The position numbers were made by a program, and so were the translations under genes. A model generated the notes under the pieces. The model was not told the DNA's origin and did not search any database. It was given only the letters and a program-made list of their open reading frames with translations. DNA of 35,157 nt from contig JAFKJY010000094.1 in NCBI GenBank assembly GCA_017305835.1, positions 1 to 35,157 on the forward strand, in the 5' to 3' direction. This DNA is from Hyphomicrobiales bacterium. GTDB taxonomy: Bacteria; Pseudomonadota; Alphaproteobacteria; Rhizobiales; Rhizobiaceae. The stretch's first letter is position 1. The number at the start of each line of letters is the position of its first letter. Below, in pieces: positions 34,918 to 35,157 of the stretch.

Positions 34918-35157
34918 TTGGTCATGGCGCCGTCGAAGCCGACGATTGGATGACGCGACAGCTCCTCGATGTTTTTCGGTTGGCCGTGCCGCTCGAGATA
35001 GACGCGGCTGGCGTAGACGGCCCAGATCGAGTCCGCGATCTTGCGGCCCACCAGCTCATCGTCGGTGTCGCCTGACCGGAACGCCACGTCGGCCTCGCCT
35101 TTGGACAGATCGAGGTAGCGATCGCTTGTCACGAACTCCACCCGGAGTCCCGGATGC
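34533..35157 (-). CDS. LysR-family regulator, effector domain only, broken at both ends
   Basis: The frame is open to the window edge. Visible from the edge inward: HPGLRVEFVTSDRYLDLSKG, EADVAFRSGD, GRKIADSIWAVYASRVYLER, LVSAVKSGIGLGPLP and the late RTPRISAFFG near 34690. This is the effector-binding domain of a LysR regulator; its N-terminal DNA-binding domain lies outside the window. Below about 34690 the frame is antisense of the binding-protein gene and runs to a chance stop at 34533, so roughly the last 15-25 native residues are lost. It faces the importer operon tail-to-tail. It may be a regulator of an adjacent system, or unrelated DNA joined here. Confidence 0.8.
   Translation of the reverse strand, partial: HPGLRVEFVTSDRYLDLSKGEADVAFRSGDTDDELVGRKIADSIWAVYASRVYLERHGQPKNIEELSRHPIVGFDGAMTNHRASKWLAAVASDAKLVARNSSVLGLVSAVKSGIGLGPLPTALGDAEPDLVRVLGPVAELARSWRLLAHPDLRRTPRISAFFGVFQAPVILSSAPRFASRTSAALGSFFLKYSTFSASASLLPDRSA
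34674..34696. repeat. Perfect inverted repeat at the SBP/LysR junction
   Basis: GAACGCCGAG and CTCGGCGTTC are perfect 10-base arms around ATC. It coincides with the point where both converging genes stop looking native. It could be the scar of an inversion or deletion between short repeats, a foldback artifact of sequencing or assembly, or, less likely, a shared terminator. Confidence 0.7.

Overview
The window is one continuous, very GC-rich stretch. Its gene content (AztABCD zinc importer, Zur, COG0523 GTPase, many CUT-type ABC importers, a rhizobial-style cobalamin riboswitch) points to an alphaproteobacterium, most likely Hyphomicrobiales (Phyllobacteriaceae/Rhizobiaceae-like). This placement is inferred from gene families and codon bias, not from a marker gene. 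Both ends cut genes (metE on the left, a LysR regulator on the right), so it may be a whole draft contig or a slice of one.

Region 1 (1-1680): the 3' two fifths of metE on the + strand, then a complete cobalamin riboswitch on the - strand whose transcript runs through a small unrecognised ORF toward the 3' end of metE.

Region 2 (1680-9262): a zinc homeostasis island. On the - strand lie aztA-aztB-aztC (ABC zinc importer), aztD (periplasmic zinc chaperone) and a COG0523 GTPase. Divergent from aztA lies zur, followed by a DUF1007 periplasmic protein and a NicO/RcnA-type metal permease. Palindromic Zur-box-like sites sit between zur and aztA and again directly before aztD, where a terminator-like hairpin separates aztD from aztC. 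A putative L,D-transpeptidase follows at 9332-10330.

Region 3 (10367-16962): a tightly packed - strand operon with an M20 amidohydrolase, a CUT2-type permease, a periplasmic binding protein, a double-domain ATPase and an AstE/AspA (M14-like) deacylase. A MarR regulator diverges from it over a palindromic operator. The two hydrolases suggest import and cleavage of an N-acylated or amide-linked compound.

Region 4 (17078-26569): an orphan NAD-binding/DUF4166 protein, then a CUT1 sugar-type importer operon ending in an enolase-superfamily enzyme, with a divergent Gfo/Idh/MocA oxidoreductase and a HutC-type GntR regulator. A perfect 10+6+10 inverted repeat lies in the divergent promoter.

Region 5 (26654-35157): a complete 3-sulfolactate catabolic operon (suyA-suyB-slcC-comC, - strand). 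SlcC and ComC would interconvert (S)- and (R)-sulfolactate through sulfopyruvate, and SuyAB would desulfonate the (R) form to pyruvate and sulfite. Divergent from it is a second CUT1 importer operon (ATPase, two permeases, a small membrane-anchored carboxypeptidase-regulatory-like protein, a binding protein), and both start regions carry a TTATATAAGA box. No sulfite exporter or sulfite dehydrogenase is in view. The binding-protein gene is broken at about 34690 and joined tail-to-tail, inside a perfect 10-bp-arm inverted repeat, to a LysR gene that has also lost its 3' end. This is a real rearrangement or an assembly chimera.

The most interesting lead is the pairing of a sulfolactate desulfonation pathway with a divergent CUT1 ABC importer that has an extra small anchored beta-domain protein. 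Next is the CUT2 importer with two different deacylase-type hydrolases.
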